A DNA stretch of 50,593 nucleotides, taken from an uncultured Faecalibacterium sp. Lineage in GTDB: Bacteria; Bacillota; Clostridia; Oscillospirales; Ruminococcaceae. The notes beneath the pieces are model-generated. The model was given only the letters and a program-made list of their open reading frames with translations, searched no databases and had not been told where the DNA came from. The position numbers were made by a program, and so were the translations under genes. Positions 49,216 to 50,593 of the stretch are shown one piece after another. Numbering within the stretch: the first letter of the stretch is position 1; the number at the start of each line of letters is the position of its first letter. The stretch lies in assembly GCA_934526125.1 (NCBI GenBank), contig CAKSZU010000002.1, forward strand, positions 1 to 50,593, written 5' to 3'.

Positions 49216-49953
49216 ATGGACGCCAACCGTTATTTTGAGGAAATGCACCGTGCCATGTCCGCCCAGAAGACCGGGCTTGCCCTGCTGCTGACCGTCAGGG
49301 TACAGGACCTGGGCGGGGCCGATGCCTATCTGGAACTGCGGCAGGATGCTGCCGGGCGCGCCCGGGTGTTTTACTCCACCATGGGGCGGCGGGACCTCAA
49401 TTTCCAGCTCTTCCGCAAAGGGTGGCAGCAGTGCCATAACGCTTCCGGCGAGATGACCGGCCGGTTCCCGGCCCGGGCCGACACCCTGCTGGACACCGCC
49501 GATTTCTCCGCCTGTATCCGCAGCGACCCGCTGGACGCCGACCGCACGGCCCGCATCCTGCAGGAGCTGCGGCGGCTCTCCGGCACGTCCTGCTCCTGCC
49601 CGCCCTCCCCTGCCCGGGAAGGTGCCCTGATCACCGCCGAAAGCTTCGTGGGCCGGGGCGGCCGCTGGTGCTACTGGTCCGCTCAGGCTTCCGCCTGCCT
49701 GCCGGTGGCAGCGATCCTCTGCTGGCTGGGGGATTTTCTGGCCGGGAGCGAACGCCGCACCCTGCAGTCCTGCCCGGAAGCCATGGCGCTGGCCTCCCGC
49801 TGGCTGGCCGAGTCCGCTTCCCCCTTCTCGTGCCCGGCCGACGCCCCCCGCACCCCGCTCCGCCCGCAGGTCTCCGCAGCGCCCCGCCGGGCCGCTGCCC
49901 CTGCCGGCAACCCCCACTGGCAGAGCATCCTTGCCGTGCTTGCCACGGTGTAA
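49216..49953 (+). CDS. Hypothetical protein
   Basis: 245 aa, soluble, Ala/Arg-rich, eight cysteines, among them CSC (about 133). No family was recognised. The first 75 residues look like a small alpha/beta domain (ALLLTVRVQDLGGADAYLEL), and the last 50 are Pro/Ala-rich and probably unstructured. The start ATG 49216 follows AAGGAGG; 49180 is not used. Own promoter and terminator, so it is a single-gene unit. Confidence 0.72.
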   Translation: MDANRYFEEMHRAMSAQKTGLALLLTVRVQDLGGADAYLELRQDAAGRARVFYSTMGRRDLNFQLFRKGWQQCHNASGEMTGRFPARADTLLDTADFSACIRSDPLDADRTARILQELRRLSGTSCSCPPSPAREGALITAESFVGRGGRWCYWSAQASACLPVAAILCWLGDFLAGSERRTLQSCPEAMALASRWLAESASPFSCPADAPRTPLRPQVSAAPRRAAAPAGNPHWQSILAVLATV

Positions 49954-49982
49954 GGCGTTTTCCTCCGCTCTATAAAACAGAC

Positions 49983-50026
49983 ACAGCCGTCCGATGCACC
50001 TGATGATGCGCCGGGCGGCTGTTTTT
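49983..50026 (+). terminator. Intrinsic terminator
   Basis: ACAGCCGTCC (49983-49992) with GGGCGGCTGT (50013-50022), one G-U pair, then T5. Confidence 0.88.
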
Positions 50027-50045
50027 GCCTGTCAGGAATGCTGCG

Positions 50046-50288
50046 TTACAGTTCGCTGAGGGTCTCCGTGATGTTCATCATGCAGATCCGCCGGGCCGGG
50101 GCGTACACGGCCGCAGGGAATGTTCTCTTCCCGCTCCCCGGCGGGCAGCAGTTCATTGCGCACCGGGGCTTTGCTTTCCGCGTGATCTCCTCCGCAGCCG
50201 CCGCATCATAGCCCAGCACCGCCAGCTGCCGCCGGAACGCCCCCGCAAACACCACCCACATCCCCATGGGCATCCCGATGTACTTCAT
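50046..50288 (-). pseudogene. Fragment of an ATC-hydrolase-like protein
   Basis: 80 aa from ATG 50288, with an excellent AAGGAGG 6 nt upstream. The first 48 residues (MKYIGMPMGMWVVFAGAFRR, then GYDAAAAEEITRKAKP) resemble the start of L-2-amino-thiazoline-4-carboxylic acid hydrolase-like proteins, which are usually 200 aa or more. After residue 50 the chain becomes Cys/Pro/Arg-rich and the family resemblance is lost, so the rest is probably deleted. A short independent protein is the alternative. The inverted repeat AGTTAG/CTAACT (about 50319-50336) lies upstream. Confidence 0.5.
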
Positions 50289-50350
50289 GTGCGTCCTCCT
50301 TCTGGTCTGCATCTGCGCAGTTAGTTTTTGCTAACTTTTTTCGTTTTGAA

Positions 50351-50390
50351 AAAGCCGCCCCTTGCATTTTTCGGTACAAAAAGCGGCTTT
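50351..50390 (-). terminator. Intrinsic terminator after yebC
   Basis: AAAGCCGC/GCGGCTTT arms (50351-50358, 50383-50390) with a T-run on the minus strand. Confidence 0.8.
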
Positions 50391-50419
50391 CTTTCGTCTT
50401 ATTTCAGAAAAGCGCCCGA

Positions 50420-50593
50420 TTATTCCGGCAGGTCCTCTTCGTTCTCCAGGCTGTGCCAGACGTTCTGGACGTCATCGTTGTCCTCCAGAGCATCCAGCAG
50501 CTTGCCCATGGCCTTGAGCTGATCGGGGTCGGTCAGGCGGGTGGTGGTCATGGGGACCATGGCCAGATCGTCGGAGAGGATCTCGTAGCCCTT
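50420..50593 (-). CDS. yebC: YebC/TACO1-family protein, C-terminal end (cut by window)
   Basis: Only the last 57 codons and stop are in the window. LLDALEDNDDVQNVWHSLE is the hallmark C-terminus of YebC. Family members act as translation factors at polyproline stalls or as DNA-binding regulators. The terminator at 50351-50390 follows. The reading frame enters from beyond base 50593. Confidence 0.92.
   Translation of the reverse strand, partial: KGYEILSDDLAMVPMTTTRLTDPDQLKAMGKLLDALEDNDDVQNVWHSLENEEDLPE

Noticed and set aside
47208..49226. 672-residue minus-strand frame opposite the vWA gene
   Set aside because: No family motif or ribosome site; the vWA gene on the plus strand is convincing.

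Overview
The window reads as a high-GC gut Firmicute of the Oscillospiraceae (Faecalibacterium/Gemmiger/Subdoligranulum-like). The genes are dense and GC-rich, with AGGAGG-type ribosome sites and sigma-A promoters. Family-level content such as UPF0397 ECF transport, BspA-like repeats and a DEMxYxxGG-type peptide leader fits the same group. The genus is inferred, not proven. No rRNA, tRNA, CRISPR array, transposase or complete prophage was seen.

Layout. 1-3874: 3' part of gltB, then gltD (glutamate synthase). 3955-6848: a GNAT gene divergent from a GntR/UTRA regulator that leads into pyrBI. 6909-7677: a cupin gene and, upstream of it on the minus strand, a strongly folded non-coding RNA of about 265 nt. 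7673-11130 (minus): an SNF-family Na+ symporter, a LytTR response regulator and an AgrC-like kinase. 11348-13990: an ECF sigma factor, a small two-TM protein (putative anti-sigma), a multi-TM protein and a PrsW protease with overlapping ends, followed by a second copy of the two-TM protein. 14077-17115 (minus): a complete polar amino-acid ABC transporter. 17337-20170: a leucine-rich-repeat lipoprotein, an S24 self-cleaving repressor and a divergent collagen-like protein under paired operators. 20285-25248: a GGDEF-EAL protein and a hybrid kinase with a periplasmic solute-binding sensor. 25380-32163 (minus): modABC and molybdenum-cofactor genes (MOSC-MogA fusion, moaA, moaC, MoeA-like, mobB). 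32377-34329: a membrane glycerophosphodiesterase. 34470-36770: an MFS permease that seems to lack an internal segment, an SDR enzyme and a wrecked LysR gene. 36847-40026 (minus): ECF transporter T, A and S components. 40201-43302 (minus): a large isopeptide-type surface protein and a small double-glycine peptide. 43574-50288: AgcS symporter, an orphan protein with an IGGADGPTAV motif, a MoxR/vWA pair, an unknown protein and a broken hydrolase fragment. The window ends inside yebC.

The most interesting element is the minus-strand RNA at 7343-7607. It starts just after the AgrC-like kinase gene. Two direct repeats 22 nt apart abut a promoter with a 20-nt spacer, the architecture by which AgrA drives RNAIII in staphylococci. 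The RNA folds into an 8-bp-closed domain and a four-way junction closed by 18 pairs, followed by a U-tract. Its G-U pairs are consistent only on the minus strand. I could not match it to a known RNA family. Other strong leads are the sigma/anti-sigma/PrsW cassette, the S24-repressor/collagen-like pair, the double-glycine peptide locus, and a cluster of internal deletions in neighbouring surface/transport genes.

The long reading frames opposite real genes are GC-driven shadows and are left out.
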